This document shows, piece after piece, positions 10,154 through 19,005 of a DNA stretch of 64,000 nt; within the stretch, counting starts at the first letter, position 1, and each line of letters opens with the position of its first letter. A program made the translations under genes and the position numbers. A model generated the notes under the pieces. The model had not been told where the DNA came from, did no database searches, and saw only the letters and a program-made list of their open reading frames with translations. Origin of the DNA: Prostheceraeus crozeri (taxonomy: Eukaryota > Platyhelminthes > Polycladida > Euryleptidae). The stretch is taken from NCBI GenBank assembly GCA_907163375.1, contig CAJQUW010016131.1, positions 62,001 through 126,000 of the forward strand, read 5' to 3'.

Positions 10154-11429
10154 TAACGATTATACTGAAGAATCGCGTCACGATACTTTGTAATTTCAAT
10201 ATTTGAATCAAAGACTGCATAAATTAATACATTGATCGTCTCAGGTAGTGTTCTTTTGAACGTCAAATCCAAACGAATATTATGAGGCACGTTCTCTTGA
10301 CGATAGGGTGCACTAATATCGCTGTCAGCAGTCAAATCAAATGCATAAATAGTATATCCACTCTTAAACTCTTTCATAGTGAGTCCGTTGGTGTCATCCG
10401 TATTGTAAAAGCCAAAGACATCCATAAAATAAACATAACTGCGCATAAATTGATCCGCAGCAAAATCTGGTTTGTAGGGTGAACCAGGATGACTCACACC
10501 ATTTGCACGTAAAGCAATTTCACTTAACTGATTGTGTTTAAAATTGAAAGGATTCTTCTTTACATTACCATTAAATGCATCATTTTCAACCATTGCCACC
10601 ATGAGGAGCTTCGGTGCTTCCGATGGAAAGAGGCCATCTTTCATGAAACTCTTTTGATCTTTCGGAATTGTAAAGGTGAGAAGCTTTGTATGCTGAACGG
10701 GGTAAATGGCATTTTGGCGGTTAAGACCTTCAGCATGTCCTCTAATGACACTTGGATTGGGTACTACTCGACGAATGTAAAGTGCAATATCTTCCACATG
10801 AATTCTAAAATTGTCAACTTTAGCAAATGCATTCAGCGTAAATTCAGGCTTATTCAATGTCAGCTTGAGTCGCATGCTGGTATTACAGAGTAAAAACTTT
10901 GACTGTCTAAAGAAGTCTAAATTCAGCGGACCATATAGCTGACATACTTTACTATCTTTAATCATAGCAGATCGCTTTACAAAGTCACTGTTTGTTTCAG
11001 CATCAAATTTTCCTGCTTCATCTCTGTACCATCCCATGGCTTCCATGTGACTTTTTGTGCTGCTGGATGAAACTGTGATGCATGATTGAAATATGATTTA
11101 TAGGGATAATCGCTTTGGCCACCTTCCACCTGCTGCTCTCCAATCGTTAGAGAAACATCGCGAAGTAATGTAGTCAATGGTAAATTGTTCAGTCCAACTT
11201 TATGTGTATCGTCAATAGCAGTTCCATCTGCTTGCTGAATTCTAAACCTCAAATCAAGCATCGCATAACTCAAATCTATGTAGTCATCACTACCACCAGG
11301 AATAACAAATTCAATGGGGCCAGCATTCTCAGCTGTTCGAGGATGATAATCTACAATACTTGAACTAAGAATATCTGTCTGTATGGCTTGTTGATCAAAC
11401 AAACAAACCCCGGAAGTTTTACATTCCAT
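10153..11429 (-). pseudogene. MCP: Major capsid protein (double jelly-roll type), frameshifted
   Basis: This is homologous to the intact 425-aa ORF at 47935-49212. One A is missing from an A-run near 11052, separating the N-terminal 126 residues from the rest. Conserved blocks include IVDYHPRT, DDYIDLSYA, VENDAFNG with NPFNFKHNQL, and FKSGYTIYAFDLTAD. These are the hallmarks of the protein annotated in many invertebrate genomes as F54H12.2-like, which I take to be the Polinton capsid (hexon). It ends four bases into the protease start. Confidence 0.85.
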
Positions 11430-11431
11430 GA

Positions 11432-11887
11432 TTAGAAGTTATGGCAGCGTCGTCGTTTAGCGCCTGATGAATGATTAGAGCCTCTGCGACGTTTGCGTGA
11501 ATGCCTTTTGACTGAAAATCGCACCTTACCAGCTCCGCGATGTTTCCATCTTCCTTTATTCATTCGTTTAGGCGATTTCTTTCCTTGAGTAACACCAGCA
11601 AAGGTCTGCTTCAATGTTTTTAAATCGCGTTCCTTCCCACGATTCAACAAACTGCTCTTAAAACTTCTACCTCTGGAAATATCACTAGCAACATCACCAG
11701 CAAAGCCAACGGCATTACTTAAAACATTTCGTTTTAAAGATCTTCCGACATTGGATATGAGAGGTGCTACAACAGATTTCAGTGCACCAAGTATGCTACC
11801 TCCACGTTGGCGGCGAGCGCCGATGTAAATTTGTCCTCCACCACTTACATAGGAGGGTCGTGAATAAAATGAGGCAGTTGGATTCAT
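11432..11887 (-). CDS. pVI/pX-like basic minor virion protein, 151 aa
   Basis: The N-terminus carries two Gly-Gly sites (SGGGQIYIGARRQRGGS), which resemble adenain cleavage motifs, then an amphipathic stretch (ILGALKSVVAPLISNVG). The C-terminal 40 residues are dense in Arg and Lys (RKRRRGSN, KRRRCHNF). This combination recalls adenovirus pVI and core protein pX: a protease-processed, membrane-active or DNA-condensing component. It stops three bases before the capsid ATG. Function is inferred from composition and neighbourhood. Confidence 0.65.
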   Translation of the reverse strand: MNPTASFYSRPSYVSGGGQIYIGARRQRGGSILGALKSVVAPLISNVGRSLKRNVLSNAVGFAGDVASDISRGRSFKSSLLNRGKERDLKTLKQTFAGVTQGKKSPKRMNKGRWKHRGAGKVRFSVKRHSRKRRRGSNHSSGAKRRRCHNF

Positions 11888-11928
11888 ATCTCAAACCCTA
11901 AACATTGTTAGTTACTACTTTGCATGAA

Positions 11929-13017
11929 TCACTGTCGATCACTTAGATGAAAGATGTCGGCACGACGCATCCAAGAGTTCATGCTTAAAGGATAACCAGT
12001 CCATTTAACAAGACACCATTCTTCACCTTGTCGTTTTTTACATCGAATGATTTTCTCTACCAAATATGTTTCACTTTCAGTGACTACCTCAATCTCATCG
12101 CGGTAAAAGCTACCCTCAATTTCTTCATTATCGTAATCTTTCAACTTGTAGGTGGTGGGAGAGTCTTTTTGATCAATCCTTGATACTGTAAATACCTCCT
12201 CTGTCCAATTCGAAAGGTACCCTTTGGCAAAAACACTTTTCACTTTTGAGATACGAACTTTATCACCAATTTTCACATCACTTTTCACATGAGTGCGTTT
12301 ACGTTGGAATGATTCGCGCACTTTATCTACATTGTCAGCATTTACATCTACTGGTCTGAGTCCAATAGAACGATGGATAGAGTGATTGTAGGCATGGAGT
12401 GTATCTTGTAGAACCTTTGTCCAATTTTGTGTCAACTTGGCAGTAAAATGTCGCCACAAGCGATTTTTTAATGTGCGATTAAAACGTTCAACGAGAGCAG
12501 CTTTATAAGCACTCTTTACACTAAACAACTCAATGTCATGCCTCTCAAATAATCTTCTCACATGCTGATTTTCGAACTCTTTTACTTGATCACTCTGAAT
12601 TCTTTTTAGAATGCGACCTTCTCGAAAAATTGTTTGGAATGCTTTTGCTACTCCTTTCCCTTCTTTAGTTTTTAAAGGTTGAGCCCACGCATAACGCGAG
12701 AAAATATCAATGACGGTTAAAATAAAATTATTACCCGAGTTATGTTTTGAAATGGAGGCAACATCACACAAATCTGCTTGCCACTGTTCATCGATGTCAT
12801 GAACAATATAATGGCGGGTGCGGTACTTCTTTTTCGCTTGTTTGTGGAGTGTATAGGTAGCCTGACCCTTTAACCATCGTTTCACTTGTGATTGTGGAAG
12901 ACCACTCGCTATTGATAATTTCTTGATAGATGCAAATCCTGCCGGATGTTTTACATCATAATAGATTGACTTCAAACGTTCAGTCGATGACGACTGACTC
13001 TTTTTCCTCCTTCTCAT
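11929..13017 (-). CDS. INT: Retroviral-type integrase with C-terminal chromodomain
   Basis: The protein inserts the element's termini into host DNA. From the ATG at 13017 it is 362 aa: a basic N-terminus, a helix-turn-helix-like segment (GLPQSQVKRWLKG), the DDE core with D82 (WQADLCDV), D143 (SDQ) and E177 (ERFNRTLK), and a chromodomain near 316-358 (YLVEKIIRC, CLVKWTGYP). The frame is open upstream to 13149, but that part overlaps the Cys-rich ORF and looks non-homologous. The Gly two residues after D143, nearly invariant in integrases and present in copies 2 and 3, is Val here, so activity is doubtful. Confidence 0.9.
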   Translation of the reverse strand: MRRRKKSQSSSTERLKSIYYDVKHPAGFASIKKLSIASGLPQSQVKRWLKGQATYTLHKQAKKKYRTRHYIVHDIDEQWQADLCDVASISKHNSGNNFILTVIDIFSRYAWAQPLKTKEGKGVAKAFQTIFREGRILKRIQSDQVKEFENQHVRRLFERHDIELFSVKSAYKAALVERFNRTLKNRLWRHFTAKLTQNWTKVLQDTLHAYNHSIHRSIGLRPVDVNADNVDKVRESFQRKRTHVKSDVKIGDKVRISKVKSVFAKGYLSNWTEEVFTVSRIDQKDSPTTYKLKDYDNEEIEGSFYRDEIEVVTESETYLVEKIIRCKKRQGEEWCLVKWTGYPLSMNSWMRRADIFHLSDRQ

Positions 13018-13195
13018 CTTTTTGTTTTCTTGCCTTTCTACATTTACAACAACTGCAGCATTTAGCTTTAGCGGTTTTGCGATCGTGTTCACATTGCTTA
13101 GGGGTTTCATTGTGAGAGCTGGCGCAGCAAGTGCAAGTGACAACGACATTCACCTCTGGCGGCTCATTACATGGCAAGCAACACATCTGCTTCAT
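12980..13195 (-). CDS. Cys-rich basic 71-aa ORF upstream of integrase
   Basis: It starts MKQMCCLPCNEP, has CTCC and CCSCCKCRKARKQK clusters (about a dozen Cys), and ends in a Lys/Glu tail. It begins two bases before the stop region of the PPGW gene and overlaps the integrase start, as in a tight polycistronic arrangement. It could bind metal. In copies 2 and 3 a TGA replaces the Cys codon after PKQ, leaving 34 codons, which weakens the case for a required protein. Confidence 0.45.
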   Translation of the reverse strand: MKQMCCLPCNEPPEVNVVVTCTCCASSHNETPKQCEHDRKTAKAKCCSCCKCRKARKQKDEKEEKESVVID

Positions 13196-13196
13196 A

Positions 13197-13889
13197 TTAA
13201 TAGTCTGAGAACATGTATTTCTTGGGAGGAGCTGTTTTACGTTTTCCTTTTACTAGTTTTAGTGGTGGCGTAGATCTACGTCGAGTTCTTCCTCTTGTTT
13301 GCTTAGTGAGTGTGGGAGGGGATGTAGCAGGTGACGTCTTAAACCAATTTGTTGGCATTTTCATCGTCTGAAGCATTGGAGCAGTAGCCACTGTTGAATC
13401 AAGTTCTTTCAATGTCTCATTATTCAAAGCAAATTTTGGCACATTATGCTTTTTCAATAGTTTAAGAAAGTATGACCAACCAGGTGGAACATAGCCCTGA
13501 CGGCGCTTTCTACGTGTCGCATACTGAATCAAGTCTTCATAACGTGAAGCATCAATCACTTTATTTTCATCTGTAATGATTTCTCCTCTATCATTTACAT
13601 TGAGATGGGGTTCAATACCGTTGAAAAGAGATATGGCATGTGCGCGAGATGCTAAAGGTGTAGCAGTCGATACAGAGTCACGCATCTTATTCTTCAAATT
13701 TTTCAATTGTTCAACAGTTTGCGATTGTAATAATACAGCACGATGTGGATCTTTGATGTGAACATTTTGCTGATAATCTATTTCTTTCCTATATATTTGA
13801 TTTGCAAGAGGTTGCTTTACTTGCTGCATGGCAGTCAATTGTACATATTCATCCTGAGGAATAACAATCATGCGAGAATAAGAACTCAT
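13197..13889 (-). CDS. Conserved Polinton protein with PPGW motif, 230 aa
   Basis: The N-terminus (MIVIPQDEYVQL) leads into a helical, probably coiled region (VEQLKNLKNKMRD). A conserved block follows: DRGEIITDENKVIDASRYED, RRKRRQGYVPPGW, FLKLLKKHNVPKFALNN. I recognise this block as recurrent next to ATPase and integrase genes in Polintons; its function is unknown. The C-terminal 45 residues are basic and Pro/Thr-rich. The ATG overlaps the ATPase stop (ATGA). It is open in all three copies, the best-preserved large gene of the family here. Confidence 0.7.
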   Translation of the reverse strand: MSSYSRMIVIPQDEYVQLTAMQQVKQPLANQIYRKEIDYQQNVHIKDPHRAVLLQSQTVEQLKNLKNKMRDSVSTATPLASRAHAISLFNGIEPHLNVNDRGEIITDENKVIDASRYEDLIQYATRRKRRQGYVPPGWSYFLKLLKKHNVPKFALNNETLKELDSTVATAPMLQTMKMPTNWFKTSPATSPPTLTKQTRGRTRRRSTPPLKLVKGKRKTAPPKKYMFSDY

Positions 13890-14502
13890 AGTTTGTAGAT
13901 AATCATGGGAGTTTTCAAAATATCACTTCGAAATCTAAATGCTTCCGGACACTCTTGCGTAAAGTCAATAAGTAAGTAACCGTGTGGTTTTTCAGTAGCT
14001 GCTCGAAAAATTTCAATTAAGGTTTTGATCCTCTGGGTGCAACTTGTCGCGCTAAAATTTCAAATTGACTTTTATCTCGCGGATTCTTGAAAATAGCATA
14101 ATAGTGTGTATTCAGAATTCGTGTACGAGCTTATTTTCTATCAGGAAACAAATTTTGTGTGATATAGATGATAAAGCACCTTTTATGATGTGCTGCGCGA
14201 GTGAACATATCTGTAACATCTTTTGACTTCTTACTTTCTTTTAATAAATCATCCAATACAACAACATCATTAGACTGAAGTTTATCCACTGGAATAATTC
14301 CTTCATGTCGAATAAAGTTGCGACTTTGCAATTCCTGAAACAGGGACGGTTGATAAATACCATAACACCAAATCACTCGATTGATAGGTTCCTTAAACAA
14401 CTCCCTTCTTTTATCCAATAAATTCAGCGTGAAAACAGTTTTACCTGCATGAGATGGACCTGATACAGTCAGAACTTTATCACATTGAAGTCTGAAATCC
14501 AT
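13886..14502 (-). pseudogene. ATP: FtsK/HerA-type genome packaging ATPase, broken
   Basis: This is homologous to the intact 205-aa ORF at 56945-57562. Walker A (GPSHAGKT) and Walker B (VVVLDDLL) and the sensor-like ITQNLFP are present. A stop follows shortly after (FPDRK then TAA), and a one-base loss lies further downstream near 14020, so the C-terminal third is out of reach. The enzyme would pump DNA into capsids. Confidence 0.85.
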
Positions 14503-14533
14503 TATAATACTTTGAGATTTAACATTTGTATAA

Positions 14534-14884
14534 TTAACGTCTAGAGCCAAAGATATTACCCAATACGTTGCCCACGATAGGAGCTAGTATCGGTAGTAAC
14601 GCTGGAAGGAGACCACCCTTTTGTGTTAGAGTTTCCCTCTTTCTTTGAAGGGTGACTTTAGGATTGGAGATGAAACGCAATTTCGTAGCATATCGCTTAA
14701 GTAACTTTCGTTGTTTTGGTGCTCATTTCTTCGTCCTCAACTTTCTCACATGAGAAATAATTTCACGAATGAATTTATCGTTAGCATGTCGTATAGCATT
14801 GTATCGCTGATTTGCTTTCATTCGTCGGAGAGCTTGAATGGCTGGAGAAACCTTTGAAGACTTTTGACTTTTACGTTTCGCCAT
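14534..14884 (-). CDS. Small basic protein and GG-motif hydrophobic peptide, split by in-frame TGA
   Basis: ATG at 14884 opens 53 codons (ending FIREIISHVRKLRTKK), then TGA at 14725-14723. The same frame stays open for 62 further codons with a clear second module: RKLLKRYATKLRF, LTQKGG, then a hydrophobic helix (LLPALLP). In other Polintons I know this as one protein: basic part, QxGG protease site, membrane-active tail. The TGA is shared by all three copies. It is therefore an inherited lesion, a readthrough site, or a real split with the second part expressed by other means. Confidence 0.55.
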
Positions 14885-15227
14885 GATGGTTAAATGCGTT
14901 AAGACGTTCAGCAATTTTTATCATATGTCTTTTAAAAAATTCTTCGGGGTGATCTACCACTTTTATTGAATAAGAAGCAAAATGGAAAGAGCGACTTTCC
15001 ACCTCTTCCTTTCCAAAATGACTAAACTTAATTTTCGCAACTAATCGCGCCATGACAATGCTATCAGAGAATGTATTCATTAACTCTAGAAATAGAGTGC
15101 TAGCATCATCGACCACTGCTTCGATGTCGGTCTCATCTTTATGAAAATTTATCACATAATCTTGAACAGCTCCTTTTAAACTTTGCCTATGAAAATGTAA
15201 TGTTCCGCAGTCGTTTGAGAAAGACAT
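14871..15227 (-). CDS. Stand-alone copy of a PolB N-terminal domain, 3' truncated
   Basis: 118 aa; copies 2 and 3 have 136. The segment IKFSHFGKEEVESRSFHFAS through ERLNAFNHHG aligns by eye with PolB residues around 145-200 (IKIDFQTGQVTERIQFHVPS ... VDKFNQRDSALI). In related Polinton proteins this domain ends in a GSGW-type turn and a DIxI strand; copy 1 has lost that end through a 445-bp deletion and ends in an unrelated GET. Role unknown; it may act in replication with PolB. Confidence 0.6.
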   Translation of the reverse strand: MSFSNDCGTLHFHRQSLKGAVQDYVINFHKDETDIEAVVDDASTLFLELMNTFSDSIVMARLVAKIKFSHFGKEEVESRSFHFASYSIKVVDHPEEFFKRHMIKIAERLNAFNHHGET

Positions 15228-15318
15228 GATCGCCCTTTATCTAACCCATACATTGCATGAAAACAACTCTTCTCATAGTAACATTTATTGAATAACGGTA
15301 ACAAGCATGCATTATAAA

Positions 15319-15858
15319 TCAATGGTTTGAAACAGATAAAATAGATACAGCTGGTAACTCATACAGCGAGCAATGATAACCATACAGGACTTTGGCAGTG
15401 TTGAGGTAAGGAGGAAAGAAGCATTGGTTATGAACGTAGCTACTACAACGAACAGACAAAATAGGAACACACAAATCCTTAAAACGTTTCGTGACTTCAT
15501 GGTAGTGTTGATTCACTCTACTATCCCAAGGTGGGAGCAAAATGTCATCAATGATTAGATTGAGAAATACTTTCCTCTCCTTACCAGGATTATTACAAAA
15601 GATGCGTATAACATTGAAAGCAGCTAACCATCGTTTAAAGTCACTAAGAAGAGCACTCTCACAAGGAAAGCCATAGTCTTGCAAATATTTCAGATTAAGT
15701 CCATGAATGTGTTTTCTCGCCCATTGATCAACATTGGGATCGCAGTTGGCATGTTGATGATAGACACTAACAATCTGATATGTCCAATTTTTCATAGCAA
15801 TAGCACTGAGCTCCTGTACAGGTTCACCCTCACAGCCCATAAAAATGATGATAGAAGC
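15319..15858 (-). CDS. DEDD-type exonuclease-like protein, active-site Asp lost
   Basis: The family pattern is a first strand ending in D-C-E (FMDCEGEPVQELSAI in copies 2 and 3), HIHGLN, an FKRWL helix, and HCSLYE near the end, resembling an RNase-H-fold 3'-5' exonuclease with H-x4-E in place of H-x4-D. Copy 1 has Gly for the first Asp (MGCEG), which would remove a metal ligand. The ATG at 15840 falls inside the first strand. A TTTTAG acceptor before 15858 would add ASIIIF in frame, so I extend the gene to that exon boundary. The upstream exon may be the ATG exon at 16827. Confidence 0.6.
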   Translation of the reverse strand, partial: ASIIIFMGCEGEPVQELSAIAMKNWTYQIVSVYHQHANCDPNVDQWARKHIHGLNLKYLQDYGFPCESALLSDFKRWLAAFNVIRIFCNNPGKERKVFLNLIIDDILLPPWDSRVNQHYHEVTKRFKDLCVPILSVRCSSYVHNQCFFPPYLNTAKVLYGYHCSLYELPAVSILSVSNH

Positions 15859-15892
15859 CTAAAACGGAAATTTACACATCTAAGGAAACGTT

Positions 15893-16093
15893 CTATAACA
15901 TATTACAAAATGAAGAATTACATCGATGCTTTTCACGACAAAATACACAAATGATATGATGGCAACGAAGAAGTAAAATGTATCTAATAAGACCACGTCT
16001 ACGACACCCAAAGCACATAAGCGAATTGTCATAGGGTAGAGTTAGGAAAGGACTAGTAATTCTCCTTCTTTGATTTGCGTTTTGAGGCAGCAT
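15893..16093 (-). CDS. Small RING-like finger protein, 66 aa
   Basis: From MLPQNAN, residues C27-x2-C30-x13-C44-x-H46-x2-C49-x2-C52, then C58 and C63, follow the RING pattern. The spacing of the first six ligands equals that of the membrane RING protein found in copies 2 and 3. The 5' part overlaps the 3' end of the 235-aa gene in another frame. Three identical copies support a real protein, but the start is uncertain. A ubiquitin-ligase role is possible. Confidence 0.5.
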   Translation of the reverse strand: MLPQNANQRRRITSPFLTLPYDNSLMCFGCRRRGLIRYILLLRCHHIICVFCREKHRCNSSFCNML

Positions 16094-16827
16094 TCTTCTC
16101 CGACTTGCCCTTCGTACCGCTGCTGTTAAGGATTTGATCAATTATGTCATCCACGTTGGGTGGTTTTGGAATATATAGGATGGATTTCATATGCATGGAG
16201 AGCGAGGCTATTTTATTATCCTTGTGCCGACCATAATATAGCCCATTCACTTTGAAAAGGATATCCCAAGTACCTTCTCCGAGCTCGTCGCATGTGATGG
16301 ATGTTGAATGATCTCCCTCCTTCTTATAGTAAGTGCACCAATGTGATACCGGTAGGCAAATTTGATTACCATCCCAAATCTTTCTATAGGGAGTATCCTT
16401 GTCATCTCTCGCCTTCCACTCTTGAGCAAGAGGAGTAGGAATGTCCATATTTAATGTCACGTACTCCTCAATAATATCAAGTTGGTGGCGAATGTACGGA
16501 CTCACGGGGATCAGTATGTAGTCCCCATACTGATTGCGCATTACCTTGACATCCGTGAAAGGGAGCATTCCCGTTTGGAGTACTACGCTATGATCGTCAT
16601 AACGCAAGACTTGGTTAAATTTACGCTGTAGCGGTGTAGGATTATGTACCTTGGTTGTTTCTTCCACTGGCCTCAGTTGTAGATGATCTGATCGTAGCGA
16701 ACCTTGTAACGTTTGACCGCCATTTTGTCCTACTAGTGCAGCAGATGGAGTAGATGCCTGAAAATGAAAAAGATTGTATTAAGTTAACGTTCAAGGGAGG
16801 AGAGGGAGGGAAGTAGCGACTTACCAT
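16053..16827 (-). CDS. Right-end gene with one-codon first exon, 235 aa
   Basis: Exon 1 is only ATG (16827-16825), followed by GTAAGT; a TTTTCAG acceptor ends at 16758 and exon 2 is 16757-16053. The 67-bp intron keeps frame. The protein starts M-ASTPSAALVGQNGG, has a beta-rich middle with VKVMRNQYGDYILIPV and a C-terminal GLYYGRHK ... SLSMHMKSILYIP block, and a Lys-rich tail. I associate the GxYxGxHK block with a frequent but uncharacterised Polinton protein; single-strand DNA binding is a guess. It is the first gene behind the right-end promoter. Confidence 0.65.
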
Positions 16828-16923
16828 TTTAGTTGGATAATAGAATAGAGAGAGAGAGAGAAAATGTGCGTCCGTCACTCGTGTGATTCAACGATGGAAT
16901 GATTCTCACTGTGGAAGGCTCGC

Positions 16924-16971
16924 TATTTATATAGAAATGCTTGATTCTCATTGGATGATGATCCTCATTGG
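16924..16971 (-). promoter_or_regulatory. Right-end promoter: CCAAT boxes and TATATAAATA
   Basis: On the minus strand two CCAAT boxes (16971-16967 and 16954-16950) precede TATATAAATA (16933-16924), about 97 bp upstream of the ATG exon. A (CT)n pyrimidine run (about 16845-16862) lies in the leader. This would drive the long leftward gene series. Confidence 0.65.
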
Positions 16972-16982
16972 ACAATAACATC

Positions 16983-17807
16983 AAGCTGATTCCAAATCTG
17001 GCCTCCGTTTACCAATCCGAGCCTTCGTTCGCCCGCTGGAGCTGTTTCTTGGGAAATTCTAACTCTGCCGTTTTTTCACCAATCTCCCAAATCTTGAATG
17101 GCGTCTCACATCTAAACGAAGACAGATATGAACAGGCCGTTTCTTTCAGTGAATTTGTCTCACTCTTAGCTTTCAAACGAGCTATGGCACGACAAAATCC
17201 ATCCACTAGAAGCAAAATTGGAAGTTCGGTGCCGGGGGGGGACGTCAGCGAAAATTTTTTCTCTCCGATTGCTTTCAAATTCACCATACAGATGCAGAAT
17301 TTCACGCTGAATCCGAATCTGAAATCCGTTTTCTCATCCGATGCTTCGTTTTGGCTCTACAGCCCAAAACGTCCAAAATTCTAAGTCTGTCGTTTTTTCG
17401 AAAAATGTTGAAAATTTTTTCTCTCCGATTGACTTGAAACTCACCATGTTGATAGAGAATTTGACGCTGATTCCAAATCTGAAATCCGTTTTCCCATCCG
17501 ATGCTTCGTTTTGGCGCTACAGCCCAAAACGTCCAACATTTTAACTCTGTCAAAATTTTGAAGAAACATTTTTCTCGCCGATTGCTTTCAAATTCACCAT
17601 ACCGATGCAGAATTTTACGCTGATCACGAATCTAAAGTCCGTTTCACCATTCCACCACGACAACCTAGACGGTCGCCCACGTCAACCCACCCGAGGCCAA
17701 CTCACCCGAGTCTCACACTCTGTCGTTTTCGAGGGGGGGGACGTCAGCGACCATTTTTCGATGGCGGCCATCTTGCGCTATCCAGAAGTGGAGTTTTACT
17801 TACTACT
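16983..17807. repeat. Right terminal repeat region with internal ~155-160-bp units
   Basis: Similar to 41252-41930 in inverse orientation. A unit recognisable by 'ACGCTGA..CC.AATCT.AA.TCCG' recurs at 17303, 17463 and 17616 (spacings 160 and 153), with a degenerate unit at about 16983. A motif of seven or more G followed by ACGTCAGCGA occurs twice, near 17233 and 17737. The outer end is 17807 (...TTACTTACTACT). The partner at the left end of this copy is not in view. Confidence 0.75.
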
Positions 17808-17814
17808 ACCACAT

Positions 17815-18262
17815 CTCTCATCTCATGCGCGATCTCCAGTGGCTTTTGGTTGAGAGAAGAATTGATTACAGGTTGGCCACGTTGGTTTTCAAGTGTTTAC
17901 AACAAGCTTGTCCCGACTACTTGTCTGATCTTCTGCAGTTCACTGCCAATCAACCTTGTCGTTCACGCCTTCGCTCTTTGTCTGGGTTATCCTTGCAGTT
18001 ACCCCTGACTACCAGGAAGACACTTGGAGGTCGGGCATTCGCGTCTCAGACCCCTCGAGTGTGGAATTCTCTCCCTTCTTCCATACAGAACTCTAACTCC
18101 CTCAACATACGAAGACATCCCTCAAAACGAGACATGAAAAGCTTTTTATGTGACCACTCTTTATAATTTGTTGTACGTCATTGCAATTTGTACTCAGGTC
18201 TTGAAGTCCTATAGACATAGTGCCAGCTTTTGTAAGCGAATTCATTCATAAATAAATAAATG
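17815..18262 (+). mobile_element. 3' tail of a non-LTR retrotransposon
   Basis: The ORF 17825-18166 matches the extreme C-terminus of many CR1/Jockey/L2-type reverse transcriptases: WLLVERRIDYRLATLVFKCL, PDYLSDLL, LGGRAFASQTPRVWNSLP, then a basic end. It is followed by a short AAATAAATAAATG tail (about 18248). It starts right at the Polinton end, so the Polinton appears to have inserted into this element, or the element was already 5' truncated. Confidence 0.7.
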
Positions 18263-19005
18263 ATGATAGATTCATTGAATCACGCGCTTCTACTAGATTA
18301 TTTCAGCATCATGCACTTTGTTGTATCTTAAAATACAAAAAGTTATTTAACTTAATTCATGATCGAATTTCCATTATTCATAAATTATCGAAATGTTTAC
18401 TATTTCCGCAATCTTTCTTTAATGTAAACTCAATGTCAGTTATTGGTTAGTATTTAGTAAAGTAACACTATATATTTAAACTACTAACGGATCATTTCAA
18501 TACACAAATTTCATTAGCTCCACATATCACGATTTCGAAAAACATTTCATCGAATTTTTGATAAATATGAATATATTTTTCATTGTATATATACAGTGTA
18601 AATGCTGAATCCATTTATTTAACGACATAATTAATAAGCTTGTATTGCTTCAAGCGAATGTAAAGGGCAACAAAAAGCATTTTGAAAAAGCATGCCTTCT
18701 GGAAAGAAAACGTTTTGATAATGCTCTTTCAATTTAACATGTTTTTACCCACCCTGACAGAAATATAGAAGGAATAAAAGTATTTTACAAATCCTCTGTG
18801 TCACGACAACCTTGAAGAAGTAATGTTTGTTGAATTAGCTATTCGATGGGTCACTGCTACGTAAATGTTCAGCTTTTTCAATAAGAGCATTTTCTCAAGT
18901 GTGATATCATGCCACAAGCTACCTTCCACTGAAAGAGCAAAATATTACAGTCAAATTGACAATGGTCATATAAACTTAAAAAATAATAATTGGGTCGTCA
19001 TTACT
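18263..19005. other. No gene seen
   Basis: AT-rich sequence with no ORF of note, no recognisable repeat and no RNA gene that I can identify. Confidence 0.4.

Larger units (their letters stand above)
609..17807. mobile_element. Polinton/Maverick copy 1 (left end not seen)
   Basis: It holds PolB, integrase with chromodomain, packaging ATPase, adenain-like protease, a double-jelly-roll-type capsid gene and small virion-protein genes, which together define Polintons. The right end at 17807 is placed where similarity to the end of copy 2 (41252) stops. Read inward, both ends start AGTAGTAAG, matching the AG start typical of Polintons. The left terminus and target duplication are not visible and may lie left of position 1. 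Several genes carry frameshifts, so this copy is not intact. Confidence 0.93.

Noticed and set aside
13018..13149. Integrase N-terminal extension MSLSLALAAP
   Set aside because: It overlaps the Cys-rich ORF, has low-complexity composition unlike integrases, and an internal ATG at 13017 precedes the basic N-terminus.
16968..17853. Several ORFs of 60-140 codons in the terminal repeats
   Set aside because: They arise from the repeated ~155-bp units, differ in length between copies and have no homology; not genes.
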